A DNA stretch of 64,000 nucleotides from an uncultured Verrucomicrobiales bacterium (GCA_937928545.1 CALGJQ010000036.1:1-64000); one strand, 5' to 3'. Positions 42,040-52,335 are shown, counted from the first letter of the stretch. The notes: generated from the letters alone by a model not told the origin. Translations and numbers: made by a program.

Positions 42040-42957
42040 CTATCGAGTGCAGATGCCGTCTTCCCGTGCGGCCAAAAGTAGTGCTCCTCGCAGGCCTGCT
42101 CGATCATTGAGTTCGGTTCTGAGGAGATACTTTTCGATCTCCGGTAAATCCCAATACTCGCTTCCGGCTTTTGCGAACGAGTGCTGAATCTTTCCGATCA
42201 GGGGTTCGAAATTAGACACGCCACCGCCAAAGACGATGGCGTCGGGGGAGTAGACTGCGGTGAGAGTGATGGCCAAGGAGGCGAGATATTCTCCTTCTAA
42301 GTCCCAGGCTGGGTGATCCGCATCCAAGTGGTCGGCGGTGATTCCCCAGCGAGTGATCATCGCAGTTCCACTAGCCTTTCCTTCGATACAGTCACGATGC
42401 AGTTCACAGACTGAGAATCCGCGCTTTGGTTCATGATCAGATTCTGGAACCAGCAGATGACCCATTTCTGGGTGCATTCGGCCGTGTAAAATCTCACCGT
42501 TCATGACAATCCCCCCTCCGATCCCAGTTCCTACCGTGATGTAGACGAGGGATTTTTTCCCTTTGCCGCCACCCAATTCATACTCTGCAAGCGCGGCGGC
42601 ATTCGCGTCAGTTTCCAAAGTAATGGGCATTTCATTTCCTAAGTGATTCCGAAGAGCGGATATCAAATGAAAACTCTTCCAAGCGGATTTTGGGGTATTG
42701 AGATAACGACCATATCTGGGGGAATCGCGATCTAACATCACGGGGCCAAAGGTCCCAATTCCTAAGCCCTCAAATTTCCCATACTTCTTTTGTAAATGAT
42801 CCAGCGAAGCTAAGACCTCTGGCATTGTTTCCTCGGGTCCCCGTGTTTCAATGATGATCTCTTCTTGGATCTCACCGCTGGCTGAACCGATTGCACAGAT
42901 CCACTTTGTGCCACCAGCTTCGATCGCTCCATAATAGCCACGTCCAACCTGTTTCAT
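42040..42957 (-). CDS. ROK-family sugar kinase (fructokinase/mannokinase type)
   Basis: A 305-residue cytosolic ROK kinase phosphorylating a hexose with ATP. It has the phosphate loop E-A-G-G-T-K near residue 13, E-T-D-A-N-A-A-A-L-A-E with the catalytic Asp, T-V-G-T-G-I-G-G-G-I, and the zinc site formed by H-P-E-M-G-H and C-E-L-H-R-D-C-I-E-G. The H-P-E-M-G-H form is typical of bacterial fructokinases that also take mannose, which fits the alpha-mannosidase and symporter upstream. It begins 110 bases past the symporter stop and is likely in the same operon. Confidence 0.87.
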   Translation of the reverse strand: MKQVGRGYYGAIEAGGTKWICAIGSASGEIQEEIIIETRGPEETMPEVLASLDHLQKKYGKFEGLGIGTFGPVMLDRDSPRYGRYLNTPKSAWKSFHLISALRNHLGNEMPITLETDANAAALAEYELGGGKGKKSLVYITVGTGIGGGIVMNGEILHGRMHPEMGHLLVPESDHEPKRGFSVCELHRDCIEGKASGTAMITRWGITADHLDADHPAWDLEGEYLASLAITLTAVYSPDAIVFGGGVSNFEPLIGKIQHSFAKAGSEYWDLPEIEKYLLRTELNDRAGLRGALLLAAREDGICTR

Positions 42958-43067
42958 GCTGCGAGAGGGTATCGGGGGGGCGGGAATCCGGCCACTTTTC
43001 TTTAGATCTTTTCAGAAGGTTTTAGAACTCAGAGCAAGCGTTCGAGTTCATCGTAGCTCCGGCCGTG

Positions 43068-44861
43068 TCATTCTTCCAGTCGACGATACCAGCTGTAGTA
43101 GAGGATGGTGGAGCCAACTACGAAGACCACTCCAGAGATTGCGGCATAAGTGAACCAGTGGCCCACGAGGTAGAGCGGGCCTACGAAGAGCGCCATGAGG
43201 GTGACCTTGCCCATGAGGATGTTAAAAATGATCCGCGAGGGGCGTTCCAAATTCTTAGGTCCATAATAGGCTTCTTCGCTGAGTGCGCTTTGTTCGCGAA
43301 CCGGTCCCCAACGCCCCTTCGGTCGCACCGCTTTGAAGAACTCCTGAAGACTTGCTGCTGAGGTCGCTTTGGTCTGCAAGGAGCCGAGGACGCAGGCGAT
43401 GAGAATGAGGACGCCAAAGAGTGGAAAAGTGTAGAGGGTGAAGGTTTGATCAGCCGACCACTGCGCGTAGAGTTCGGCCTGACCGATCATCCCGAAGAGG
43501 GACTCCTTAAAGTAATCCAAGGTGGCGAGCAAAAGACCGGTGATGACGCCAGCAGCATAGCCCCAGCCATTCATGCGCCACCAATACCAGCGGAGAAGGT
43601 TTGGGAAAAGAAGACTCGGCATGAGTGCCAGCTGCATCCATAAGAAAATCTTCTGAATCGAGTCCGCGTTCCAGCCAATCCAGATGCCGACTACGATGCA
43701 AATCCCCGTCACCAAATAACTCAACTTGACCAAAGACGCAGAGGTCAAACTCGGACGATGTGCTTGGAAGAGGTCACGAACAATGATCGAGCTCACCCCA
43801 TTGAGCGTAGAGCTGAAGGTCGACATGAAAGCAGCGAGAAGTCCTGTGATCAGGAAGCCACGGAGCCAGCCTGGCATCAGCTCAAAGACCGCTGCCGAAA
43901 GCACCTGTTCGGGGTCGGTCACGCCTTGCAGTTGAGTCAGACCCAAGAAGGCGATCGATCCCGCGAGCATCCAACGAAAGACCAAAAAGCCACCCCAAGC
44001 TGCACCTGTTTTGGCAGCATCTTTTGGGGAGGCCGCCGCAAGGAATCGCTGCTCTTCATAGCAGCCACCGGGGCTTGCCATCCCTCCCAAAATCCCCTTG
44101 CAAAGGAATAGCAAAAACAAAGGTCCAAATAGGGCATACTTTTGATAGCCCTCCGGAATCTTCGCTGCCGCCAGCTCAGGTGCGGACCAGGTCGGCCAAG
44201 GCGATGGATCCACCTGACTGTGAAGGAGGGGGATATCAAGATGCATAAAGGCGATCACGGCCACCGCGACCCCGCAGGCATTGAGGATGAAGGCTTGGAT
44301 GACATCGCTCAAAATGACCCCTTTGAAACCACCGAGGAGAACGTAGATGCCGGTGACTAGCATTAGCACGGTGGCGCAGAGCCTCTCGTCATAGTCTAAA
44401 AAGGCGGCGAGAAATTTACTGACACCGACAAACGAATACCCAAGGGCAAAAAGGAAAAAGACAACCGTGGCGACCGCAGCTGCCGAGCGGGCTACTCGGC
44501 CTCCGGTGTCATCACCGAAGCGGATTTTAATAAGCTCCGCCGCCGTCATCACCTTGGTCCGCCTGATCCATCCCGCGAGGTAGCTCATGAGGAAGGCGGC
44601 GATGAGAAAGGCAAAGGCCCAGAACATATTGAAGGCCTTAAATCCGAGGAAGAAAAACATTCCTACGATCCAAGTCGTGCCCGCAATGTCAAAGTTCGAG
44701 ACACTCCCAGAGAATCCAAGCATCCACCAAGGGGTCTTTCGACCACCGAGGAAGTAGGAATCGAGATTCTTTGCAGAGGCTCGGCGGTGCCAAATTCCGA
44801 TGCCGAGCATCCCTCCAAAATAGAGGATGATCAGCGCGATTTCGAAGAAGGTGAGATTCAT
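43068..44861 (-). CDS. Sodium:solute symporter (SSS family), sugar uptake
   Basis: A 597-residue membrane transporter with 13 or so helices. Family marks include W-M-L-G-F-S-G-S-V-S-N-F-D-I-A-G-T in helix 2 and G-L-L-A-A-F-M-S-T-F-S-S-T-L-N in helix 8, where the sodium site lies. Its ATG overlaps the stop of the GH38-like gene by 4 bases, so it probably imports the sugar or glycan fragment that those enzymes release. The exact solute is inferred from neighbours. Confidence 0.9.
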   Translation of the reverse strand: MNLTFFEIALIILYFGGMLGIGIWHRRASAKNLDSYFLGGRKTPWWMLGFSGSVSNFDIAGTTWIVGMFFFLGFKAFNMFWAFAFLIAAFLMSYLAGWIRRTKVMTAAELIKIRFGDDTGGRVARSAAAVATVVFFLFALGYSFVGVSKFLAAFLDYDERLCATVLMLVTGIYVLLGGFKGVILSDVIQAFILNACGVAVAVIAFMHLDIPLLHSQVDPSPWPTWSAPELAAAKIPEGYQKYALFGPLFLLFLCKGILGGMASPGGCYEEQRFLAAASPKDAAKTGAAWGGFLVFRWMLAGSIAFLGLTQLQGVTDPEQVLSAAVFELMPGWLRGFLITGLLAAFMSTFSSTLNGVSSIIVRDLFQAHRPSLTSASLVKLSYLVTGICIVVGIWIGWNADSIQKIFLWMQLALMPSLLFPNLLRWYWWRMNGWGYAAGVITGLLLATLDYFKESLFGMIGQAELYAQWSADQTFTLYTFPLFGVLILIACVLGSLQTKATSAASLQEFFKAVRPKGRWGPVREQSALSEEAYYGPKNLERPSRIIFNILMGKVTLMALFVGPLYLVGHWFTYAAISGVVFVVGSTILYYSWYRRLEE

Positions 44862-47221
44862 TCTGTGATCAGGGGGGTGACTCCCGTCGCTCCAGAAAGG
44901 ACAGGGTGAAATTCGACTGGAATGAGAGCGGTCCGACCAAAAGCGGCTGCTTTTTCCGCATCGAAGATCGCGGCAGAAGTGAGCTCATAGCGGAACCGCT
45001 GAAAGCCAGGTTGGCTCGCTGGGAAATTGGTATCCCAGTAGGTGTTCATAGGCCATGCAAGCAGCAGGCAGGAACGATTCCGCGGGACTGATTCCTGATT
45101 TTTCCCAAAATTAAAGCCCCCGATTTGGACCATCGCGGCATCTGGGCAAGCCAGCGAAACTTGGGCTTGATCACTGGCCACGGACACGAAGCTTTCCACC
45201 GTTTGGTAGTCGCGGACAGCTCCCGGGAGCTGCTCCGCATCCAACTCTACCGGAATGCTCGCGCTATCATACCAGGCGCGCCAATCTGTGAGCGCGAGTG
45301 GGAAGGTGAAGTAGATGCCCTCGGGAGAAAGGGTGTGGTTTTTGTGGAATCTCGCCTCCAGCATGATGGCCTTACGATCTGCAGGCAGGGTGATTTCCAG
45401 TTGCAGCTCGGTCACGCCCGGTGCACTCGGGTAGGTGATGAGCAGGCGCGGCCCCAGCGGGTGTGCGACCGCCTCGACCCGGCTCGGGCCAGTCGCCTTC
45501 TCGCGCAGGGCCGGCCAGTCGCTTTGCCAGCCTGACTCCATCCGCTCAGAGAGCTTTTCAAAATCCGTATCAAAGAGCGCATCGCGACCATGATACTTCG
45601 GCTTTCCCTCGTGCCTTGAGCCATCGACTGATTCGCGGACGAAGCCGAAAAAATCCCACTCGCTTTCGAGGTCGATGAGCTCTTTCCCGAGTTCCCGATC
45701 GATCACGGAAGTCACCGCGCCAGTTTTCTCATCAAACTCGAGGCGGTAGTGTGGCGACTCGATCACGCCCTCAGCGAGGCGGCAGTCTGGAGGCATGTCA
45801 TCCCGCATTCGCACGTCGGCCAAGTTCACCTTAGCATGTCCCATCGCGGGTAGTAAAAAGGGACCCACTTCTCGCTCCTCATCATCGGTGAGAAGAGCGG
45901 CGCGGACATCGAGGCTGTGGATGCGACTGGTGAAATGATGCCAGTCGTTTGTCGGAATCCGAGTCGGCACTGTCAGCATCACCGCGCGGGGATTCGGAGC
46001 CGGATTACAAATCGCGATCCCTTCTAATTCTCCGCCTTGCTTGGGGTTGCCGACCCACTTTTCGAGCGCTCGTCGCAGAACCCAAGAGGTCAGTGAACGG
46101 GCTTCATAGGCGTATGAAAATTTATGACAAATCCCTGCTGGTACATCATCGGCCTCGTGATTCCAAGTCGGGGCCCAGCTTCCCCAAGTGTGTTCATCGA
46201 AGACGAGGGCATTCCACCAAGCCTTATCGAGGTCCGCGATGTCGGACGCGAGTGCTCCACCCACTTTTGGAATGGTCGTGAGGCGCGCTTTGCTTTGCCG
46301 ATTGATGCGGGTTTCACGCGCGCTAGAAGCGCTGCCAAAGTTCCAAAAATCTGGCCAATCCCCTCGATGCCGTGGGACATCTTCCAGTGGGACTTGGTGC
46401 ATGTATTCCGCCAATTGATCGGAGGTGACACATTCGATGAGTGGACCATTCCCTGCTTCATTCCAACGGTGGACCATCTCTGCGACATGCTCGTCGGGAG
46501 GATTATTATCGACGAAATCAAAGTGAGTCGCCGAGAGAAGAATGAAGTCATGGGGGTAATCCGAGATGCGCTTTTCGAGACTTTCTAGATAGCGGTCCAG
46601 CCCCTCTGTCATCACCTGTAGCGAGCGCTCCTGCGGCTTCATCCAGCGGTGGAAGGAACAGTAGTGCTCCGAGTTAAAGGTGCGGATCGTTCTCCCATCC
46701 GGGCCTTCCCAATCGAAGATCAATGGACGCTCCAGCGGGTGCCCACCGAAGTGAGGATTGATTCCCATCATGAGGCTATCGACTCCGTGATCGAGAAGAT
46801 GGCTCACGACCGCCCACGGCAAGCCGTTGACATCGTGATTGATGGCCATGCGAAACGGAAGCCCGAGCGACTCGCGGAGGCGGAGAGCTGGCTGCAGCGA
46901 GCGGTCCAAATCAGCGGCTCCTAGCATGGGTGTCATGTTGAAAAAGAAAGCACCTGCTCCCATCTGGCCAGACTTCACAAGGCTGCGGAATCTCTCGATG
47001 TCTTCTTCACTCGCCTGCCCGAGCCAGTCTTCCAAGGTCGATGTTACCTCACAGGTCCAGCGAAGTCTGGAGGGCGCGGGGCGGTTCGCCGTCGCCTCGC
47101 AGAGATCGAGCGCGCTGTGGATAATATCGCGATGAAGCCGCCACACCACCGGCTGGCTATGGGTGTAGCCGAGGTCGGTATGGGTGTGGTTGATGAGGAG
47201 GATCTTTGAGATCTTTTTCAT
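44858..47221 (-). CDS. GH38-like glycoside hydrolase (alpha-mannosidase type)
   Basis: A 787-residue protein without a signal peptide. It starts with N-H-T-H-T-D-L-G-Y-T-H, the zinc-binding opening of GH38 (usual H-x-H-x-D-x-G-W). N-H-D-V-N-G-L-P-W near residue 178 probably holds the nucleophile Asp and a zinc ligand. A beta-rich C-terminal domain follows from about 480. It matches the GH38-related group with a DUF5054-type layout. GH38 enzymes remove alpha-mannose with a zinc ion; the precise linkage and sugar are not proven here. The ATG is 22 bases after the GH20-like gene, and the stop overlaps the symporter start. Confidence 0.8.
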   Translation of the reverse strand: MKKISKILLINHTHTDLGYTHSQPVVWRLHRDIIHSALDLCEATANRPAPSRLRWTCEVTSTLEDWLGQASEEDIERFRSLVKSGQMGAGAFFFNMTPMLGAADLDRSLQPALRLRESLGLPFRMAINHDVNGLPWAVVSHLLDHGVDSLMMGINPHFGGHPLERPLIFDWEGPDGRTIRTFNSEHYCSFHRWMKPQERSLQVMTEGLDRYLESLEKRISDYPHDFILLSATHFDFVDNNPPDEHVAEMVHRWNEAGNGPLIECVTSDQLAEYMHQVPLEDVPRHRGDWPDFWNFGSASSARETRINRQSKARLTTIPKVGGALASDIADLDKAWWNALVFDEHTWGSWAPTWNHEADDVPAGICHKFSYAYEARSLTSWVLRRALEKWVGNPKQGGELEGIAICNPAPNPRAVMLTVPTRIPTNDWHHFTSRIHSLDVRAALLTDDEEREVGPFLLPAMGHAKVNLADVRMRDDMPPDCRLAEGVIESPHYRLEFDEKTGAVTSVIDRELGKELIDLESEWDFFGFVRESVDGSRHEGKPKYHGRDALFDTDFEKLSERMESGWQSDWPALREKATGPSRVEAVAHPLGPRLLITYPSAPGVTELQLEITLPADRKAIMLEARFHKNHTLSPEGIYFTFPLALTDWRAWYDSASIPVELDAEQLPGAVRDYQTVESFVSVASDQAQVSLACPDAAMVQIGGFNFGKNQESVPRNRSCLLLAWPMNTYWDTNFPASQPGFQRFRYELTSAAIFDAEKAAAFGRTALIPVEFHPVLSGATGVTPLITE

Positions 47222-47243
47222 AAAGAAGCAAGTTGGACTGCTT

Positions 47244-50018
47244 TTACTTCACGGTGACTTTTCCTGCAAAGGACCACTCGGTCTCGTTGCGGTTCGCCGA
47301 TTGGTCGCGAGCTTTGACTCGGTAAGTATGAGTCCCGGGCTTCTTTCCCTTCACCCGATATTCGTTGGACTCCTGCCAGCCGCTCGTCTCCTTTGTCTCC
47401 ACGCACTCGAAGAGATATTCGACCCCGCTGGGGTCCTCGGCCTCGATGCAGATCATGAAAATCGAGCCATCATTCTGCTGGCTCGGCGGCCCGATCCAAG
47501 TCATGGGGGATGGATTAGGTGGGACTCGATCATCCGCGTTTACTAAGCCTCCCACGGATTTCCAGGAGGACCCTAGTCTCAATTCATCAACTAGGTAGTC
47601 GCCAAATCCGTAGCCTTGCATCTGAAGTCTGATCACATTCCCGCTGCCAATCTCGGCGGTCGCGGTGAGGTCTGCACCCGCGAGATCTGGCTTTTTGTCT
47701 AAGGGCGGATTGATCCACATCGCGATCTTATCTCCTTCGCCGAATTCATAGCGAGCGACTACGAAGTAGGTCTGATTCGCCTTCATCTTCACCTTGCTGT
47801 GGGCCATGTAGATTGAAAAGTCATCACCCCAGACCTTCCCGATGGCGGCCGGTTCATTGGCATTCGGGACCACGAAGACATCGCCGATTCCCACCTTCGA
47901 TGGACGGATCAGGTAGCTCATCCACATCGTGGTTTCATCGAGACCGATTCTCCCCGTGATTTCTCGGACCACTGAGCCGCCTTGCTTTTCTGCCTTTGGC
48001 TGCATTCGGATCGCTCCTCCCGAGCTTTCTAGTCCTTCATAGCTCAGGCCTTCTTCCTGAAAAGTGAAAGTCTCACCCCTCTTGAAGTCCCACGGACCTT
48101 TCCAGCCGACCCCGTTCTCGCCGGGATCTCCTTTTTTGTAATCGAAGGGCTCGTAGCTATTGATGTTTGCGATCCCGGTCCCGGCACTTCCTGAGACAAA
48201 GTCACTCCCTTCAGAGCTGCCGGCTTCATTGAAGGCGACCACCCAGTAGAAATACTCGACTCCTTGCTCCACGGAGCTATCGACAAATCTCTCGACCGTC
48301 GGGGGAAGGTCCGGCGAGACCTGCTTACCCTTTGCGCGGTTCTTACCCTCACTTCTCATCACGCGGAATCCGATGGGCGAGACTTGGCCGCCCCCGTTGC
48401 GCCACTCAAGTTTCACTTTGCCCTTCGCCGTGCCCATTGTCGCTACCACGAACTCTGGGGCGAGGGGCTTCTCGGCGGCCTCTCCCAGATACTTTGAGAG
48501 CGCGCGATTACTCGCCGTGAGTCTTTTTTCAAACTTGGCGTAGCTCTCTGCTGGGTATGGCCATTTTTGATAATTCCAAGCATGCTCTCCCATCGCGGGG
48601 ACTCGGAGGCGGACCCGCTCAAGGTGATATTTCAGAGGCGTCTCCCAAGTCGTTAACATCCCGCCGAGGATCTTACTTCCCAGTTCCTCGTCCGCCACCT
48701 GCTCCCAAGTGACCGCACCATATCCACCGGGAATGCCGTCTGATCCCTGACGCATCAGGTTCCAATCAGAGTAAACTTTCTCCACTGGTCGGGCCAACTT
48801 AGAACCCACAACGTAGAGAGGACTCCAGGCTGAGTTCACCACGGGCCACCCTTCCTTGAGGTAGCTCTCCATCGGGCTCGCCCCGAATTCGTCGTCATAA
48901 TACGCGACGACGCATTGCTCTTTCAAAGGACCCAAGTGTGAGTCTTTTGCGTTCGGTCCATTCCAAAACATCATCTTGGTTTCAGGACTCTTCTTCGTGA
49001 TCATCTTGAGAATCTTAGCCGCAAGCTCCGAGTTCATCCCGCCTTCTCCAAAGACTGGTCCCACGTGGTAATAAGGGAGCTTCCCATCTGGGTATCCTGC
49101 TGAGAATTGCTCGATCGCCTGATCGATCGAGATTTCCATCAACTTCAACCAGCGATCTTCCGCTTTTCCGGTAAAGTCAGCGTAGCTTCCCTTGCCATCC
49201 AGCTCATCTGGGAAGCCCGCGAAATCGTCCGAGGGATTATAGTCCTTCTGCATCGCATTTTTCATGTGATTGAAGCTCGGGGTGCATTCATTATGAGGGA
49301 GGAAATAGACTCCTCGCTCATGGCCGTATGCGATGAGTCCATCCATCTCCTCTTTAGAATAGAGGCGGTGTTTTTTTCTCTCCTCGGCGGTCATCTTCCC
49401 AGTCTGCGAAAGGAGTGCGCCGATCCACTGATCCTCGCCGGTGTGGAGGGAAATATAACGGACCTTATACCAGCGGCAGAGGTCCACGAATTTCTTAAGA
49501 TCGTCAATCGAGTGCCACTGGTTTTTCACATCGATCATGTGAGCCCGGAAAGCGGACGAGGGGTGATCTTTGATCGAGAGGGCTGGCATTGAGACCTTCC
49601 CCTCGACCTGCGATAGCGCTTGTAACATCGTCACCGAAGCCGCTTGTAGGCCATCCATCTGTGCCGCTTTGAGGTGAATTCCTTTCAGAGATTTCAGCTC
49701 ATATTCTTCTGCTTTCGCAGCGAATCCCTTGTCCAAATCGAGAAAGATATCTCCCGCTTCTGGGCTTCCACTGCTGATAAGCTCCAACTTGAGCCCAAAT
49801 AAGCGGTCCAAGTCTGACCGTAAGATTGTTGCCAGATCGCTGGCCTCAGCCTGCGTGTAGACAATCCGACTTGCTGACGTGATTTCCGTCCAGCCTTCGC
49901 TCATTGTGACCTCCTTTGGCAAAGGAATCAGGGGGAGGGATTGGGTCGCAAAACAGGCCTGTGACGCCGAAAAAGCCATCGACAATAGTGCCGCGCAATT
50001 GTTCCGTAAAATTCTCAT
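47244..50018 (-). CDS. Exported GH20-like protein with altered catalytic motif
   Basis: A 924-residue exported protein; ATG 50018 opens a signal peptide, while 15 residues upstream from ATG 50063 look untranslated. Residues 30-150 fit the GH20b domain and 155-500 the GH20 TIM barrel (A-F-R-A-H-M-I-D-V, then C-R-W-Y-K-V-R-Y-I-S). In GH20 the barrel carries H-x-G-G-D-E; here the place reads H318-V-G-P-V-F-G-E325, so the Asp that helps the substrate N-acetyl group is missing. After the barrel come an FN3 domain (about 525-615), a jelly-roll module and a second Ig-like domain. It may act on a non-acetylated glycan or only bind. It heads the operon with the GH38-like, SSS and ROK genes. Confidence 0.8.
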   Translation of the reverse strand: MRILRNNCAALLSMAFSASQACFATQSLPLIPLPKEVTMSEGWTEITSASRIVYTQAEASDLATILRSDLDRLFGLKLELISSGSPEAGDIFLDLDKGFAAKAEEYELKSLKGIHLKAAQMDGLQAASVTMLQALSQVEGKVSMPALSIKDHPSSAFRAHMIDVKNQWHSIDDLKKFVDLCRWYKVRYISLHTGEDQWIGALLSQTGKMTAEERKKHRLYSKEEMDGLIAYGHERGVYFLPHNECTPSFNHMKNAMQKDYNPSDDFAGFPDELDGKGSYADFTGKAEDRWLKLMEISIDQAIEQFSAGYPDGKLPYYHVGPVFGEGGMNSELAAKILKMITKKSPETKMMFWNGPNAKDSHLGPLKEQCVVAYYDDEFGASPMESYLKEGWPVVNSAWSPLYVVGSKLARPVEKVYSDWNLMRQGSDGIPGGYGAVTWEQVADEELGSKILGGMLTTWETPLKYHLERVRLRVPAMGEHAWNYQKWPYPAESYAKFEKRLTASNRALSKYLGEAAEKPLAPEFVVATMGTAKGKVKLEWRNGGGQVSPIGFRVMRSEGKNRAKGKQVSPDLPPTVERFVDSSVEQGVEYFYWVVAFNEAGSSEGSDFVSGSAGTGIANINSYEPFDYKKGDPGENGVGWKGPWDFKRGETFTFQEEGLSYEGLESSGGAIRMQPKAEKQGGSVVREITGRIGLDETTMWMSYLIRPSKVGIGDVFVVPNANEPAAIGKVWGDDFSIYMAHSKVKMKANQTYFVVARYEFGEGDKIAMWINPPLDKKPDLAGADLTATAEIGSGNVIRLQMQGYGFGDYLVDELRLGSSWKSVGGLVNADDRVPPNPSPMTWIGPPSQQNDGSIFMICIEAEDPSGVEYLFECVETKETSGWQESNEYRVKGKKPGTHTYRVKARDQSANRNETEWSFAGKVTVK

Positions 50019-50206
50019 AAAATAAGAGCCGAAGGAACAATATCGCCCGATCAATTCAAGCAAATAAGACGATTCCCCCTTTAAAAACTCATTTTTGACC
50101 CCAAAGCCGTCGTTTGATCCTTCTTTACGACTTTGCTCACTGCCGGTGTCCCTTTTCTCGGCGGCGTTTCAGCGATGAGAAGAAGGTGGGATAACATAGC
50201 TTCCGC

Positions 50207-51436
50207 TTACGATGGTGCGGCGATGGCGGTACCGGCGAGGTGGGCGGTGGTCCAGGCGGCTTGGAAGTTGAAGCCGCCGGTGATGCCGTCGATGTCTAGG
50301 ACTTCGCCCGCGAAGTGGAGGCCGGGGACTTCTTTGCTTTCCATCGTTTTGAGCTGGAGATCATCCAGCGAGACGCCGCCGCAGGTGACGAATTCGTCTT
50401 TGTTGAGGCTTTTTCCATCGACCACGAAGGTGGCTTTGACGAGTTCTCCGATGAATGCCGTACTTTGGGCTTTGGTGATGGTGGCCCAGGTGGTGTCTTC
50501 GGTGATTTTTGAGGTCTCGCACATGCGGTGCCAGAGGCGTTTAGAGATGCCTTCGATGAGGCTGCGTTTCATGACCTTCCAGGTGCCGTTTTCTTTACGG
50601 TGTTTTTCGAAGATGCTGGCGACGCTTTCGGGGCTTTCGGAGCCGGTCCAGTTAACTTCGACTTTGAAGCGGTAGTCGCGGTTGGCGAGGTCGCGCGCAC
50701 CCCATGCGGAGGCTTTGAGGATGGCGGGGCCGCTGAGTCCCCAGTGGGTGATGAGGAGGGGGCCTTGGGATTCGAGTGAGTCGATTTTGACGTGAGCGTG
50801 GGGGACGGAGACGCCTTGGAGGTCGTGAAGGCGGATGTCGCCGATCTTGAAGGTGAAGAGGGAGGGGACGGCTTCGCTTGTGCTGTGGCCAAGGTCGTCG
50901 ACGGGTTTTGCGGCGTCGCTACTGCGGATGCCTCCGGTGGCGATGAGGAGTTTTTTGCTGCGGTAGGTTTGTCCGAGGCTGGTGTAGATTTCGAAGCCGT
51001 CTTCGATGACTTTGACATCAGCTACGCCACAACGGGTGCGCCAAATGACGCCGTGATCTCGGGCGGTGTCGATGAGGCAGTTGATGATGGTTTCTGACTT
51101 GTCGGTGGTGGGGAACATGCGGCCATCGGCTTCGGCTTTGAGTTCGACGCCGCGTTGCTCGAACCAGGTGATGGTGTCGGCGGGTTGGAAGCGGTGGAAG
51201 GGGCCGATGAGGTTTCTTTGCCCGCGAGGGTAGCTTTGGACGAGGTCGCGTGGGTCGTAGCAATCGTGGGTGACATTGCAGCGGCCACCGCCGGAGATGC
51301 GGACTTTGGTGAGGACTTCGGCGCTTTTTTCGAGGATGAGGATTTTTTTGAGTCCAGCCTCGGCGGCGGTGATGGCTCCGAAGAATCCGGCGGCTCCTCC
51401 GCCGATGACGATGAGATTGAGTTCTTCGGTGACCAT
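50207..51436 (-). CDS. HI0933/BaiN-family flavoprotein
   Basis: A 409-residue FAD protein of the YhiN/BaiN group. It opens with N-L-I-V-I-G-G-G-A-A-G-F-F-G and has the family mark V-R-I-S-G-G-G-R-C-N-V-T-H near residue 50, A-T-G-G-I in the middle, and F-A-G-E-V-L-D-I-D-G-I-T-G-G-F-N near the end. BaiN reduces bile acid intermediates in gut clostridia; most family members have unknown substrates. ATG 51436 is used because 39 residues upstream from 51553 have no family match. It is divergent from mlaF. Confidence 0.88.
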   Translation of the reverse strand: MVTEELNLIVIGGGAAGFFGAITAAEAGLKKILILEKSAEVLTKVRISGGGRCNVTHDCYDPRDLVQSYPRGQRNLIGPFHRFQPADTITWFEQRGVELKAEADGRMFPTTDKSETIINCLIDTARDHGVIWRTRCGVADVKVIEDGFEIYTSLGQTYRSKKLLIATGGIRSSDAAKPVDDLGHSTSEAVPSLFTFKIGDIRLHDLQGVSVPHAHVKIDSLESQGPLLITHWGLSGPAILKASAWGARDLANRDYRFKVEVNWTGSESPESVASIFEKHRKENGTWKVMKRSLIEGISKRLWHRMCETSKITEDTTWATITKAQSTAFIGELVKATFVVDGKSLNKDEFVTCGGVSLDDLQLKTMESKEVPGLHFAGEVLDIDGITGGFNFQAAWTTAHLAGTAIAAPS

Positions 51437-51551
51437 GTGGAGGGGACTTAAGGCTAATTTTGACTGAAGTGCCAATCTTTCAGCTGAGCTTGGGGTGGAC
51501 ACTCGGGAGAGTGTCCTTCCATGCGGTGCGATGATGAAGTAGATCTTGAGC

Positions 51552-52307
51552 ATGAAAGGGGAAGTCTTCCTAGAGATGCGCGGGATCGAGAAGAGCTTCG
51601 GTTCTCAGACGGTGCTGCGTGGGGTGGATCTGGATGTTTATCGGGGGGAGACCTTGGTTCTGCTTGGGGGATCGGGTGGAGGAAAGTCGGTGCTGATGAA
51701 GCACATGGTGGGACTGTTGCAGCCGGATGCGGGGACGGTGACTTTGGAGGGGAAGGTGATTTCCGATCTTTCAGAGCGTGAGCTCTCGTGGGCACGGCGG
51801 AAGATTAGTATGATGTTTCAAAATGGGGCGCTCTTTGACTCGCTCACAGTGGGGGGGAATATCGCGTTTCCGTTGGTGGAAGCGGGGGTTAAGGATGCTG
51901 AGGAGATTGCCAAGCGAGTGGAGGAGGCCTTGAAGATTGTGAAGTTGCCGAAGCAGAAGGAGAAGATGCCTTCTGATCTTTCGGGCGGAATGCGGAAGCG
52001 GGTGGCTTTGGCACGGGCGGTGGTGGAGAAGCCATGTTGTGTGCTTTATGATGAACCTCATGCAGGGTTGGATCCGGTGACGGGGGACTCGATTGATCAT
52101 TTGATTCGTGATTTGGCACGGGATCATGGGATTACCAATGTGGTGATCACGCACGAGATTCGGAGCGTGTTCCGAATCGCGGATCGGATTGTTTTTATGA
52201 AGGAAGGGCTCGTTTACTGGGTGGGGACTCCGGATGAGCTTAAGGCGAGCAACGATCCGGTCTTGGTGAATTTCATTGAAGGTCGTTCAGAAGATTCGGA
52301 TTTGTGA
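51552..52307 (+). CDS. ABC transporter ATPase, MlaF type
   Basis: A 251-residue ABC ATPase of the MlaF/Mkl group that powers phospholipid traffic between inner and outer membranes. Walker A is G-G-S-G-G-G-K-S, the Q loop is M-F-Q-N-G-A-L-F-D-S, the signature is L-S-G-G-M-R-K-R, and Walker B is C-V-L-Y-D-E-P with H-A-G-L-D. G-A-L-F-D-S and P-H-A-G-L-D-P are typical of this subgroup. ATG 51552 is preferred to a TTG at 51546. The MCE gene follows after 28 bases; the permease MlaE is not beside it. Confidence 0.87.
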   Translation: MKGEVFLEMRGIEKSFGSQTVLRGVDLDVYRGETLVLLGGSGGGKSVLMKHMVGLLQPDAGTVTLEGKVISDLSERELSWARRKISMMFQNGALFDSLTVGGNIAFPLVEAGVKDAEEIAKRVEEALKIVKLPKQKEKMPSDLSGGMRKRVALARAVVEKPCCVLYDEPHAGLDPVTGDSIDHLIRDLARDHGITNVVITHEIRSVFRIADRIVFMKEGLVYWVGTPDELKASNDPVLVNFIEGRSEDSDL

Positions 52308-52335
52308 TTTGGCTTTTCGTGAGCATACTTTTGCC

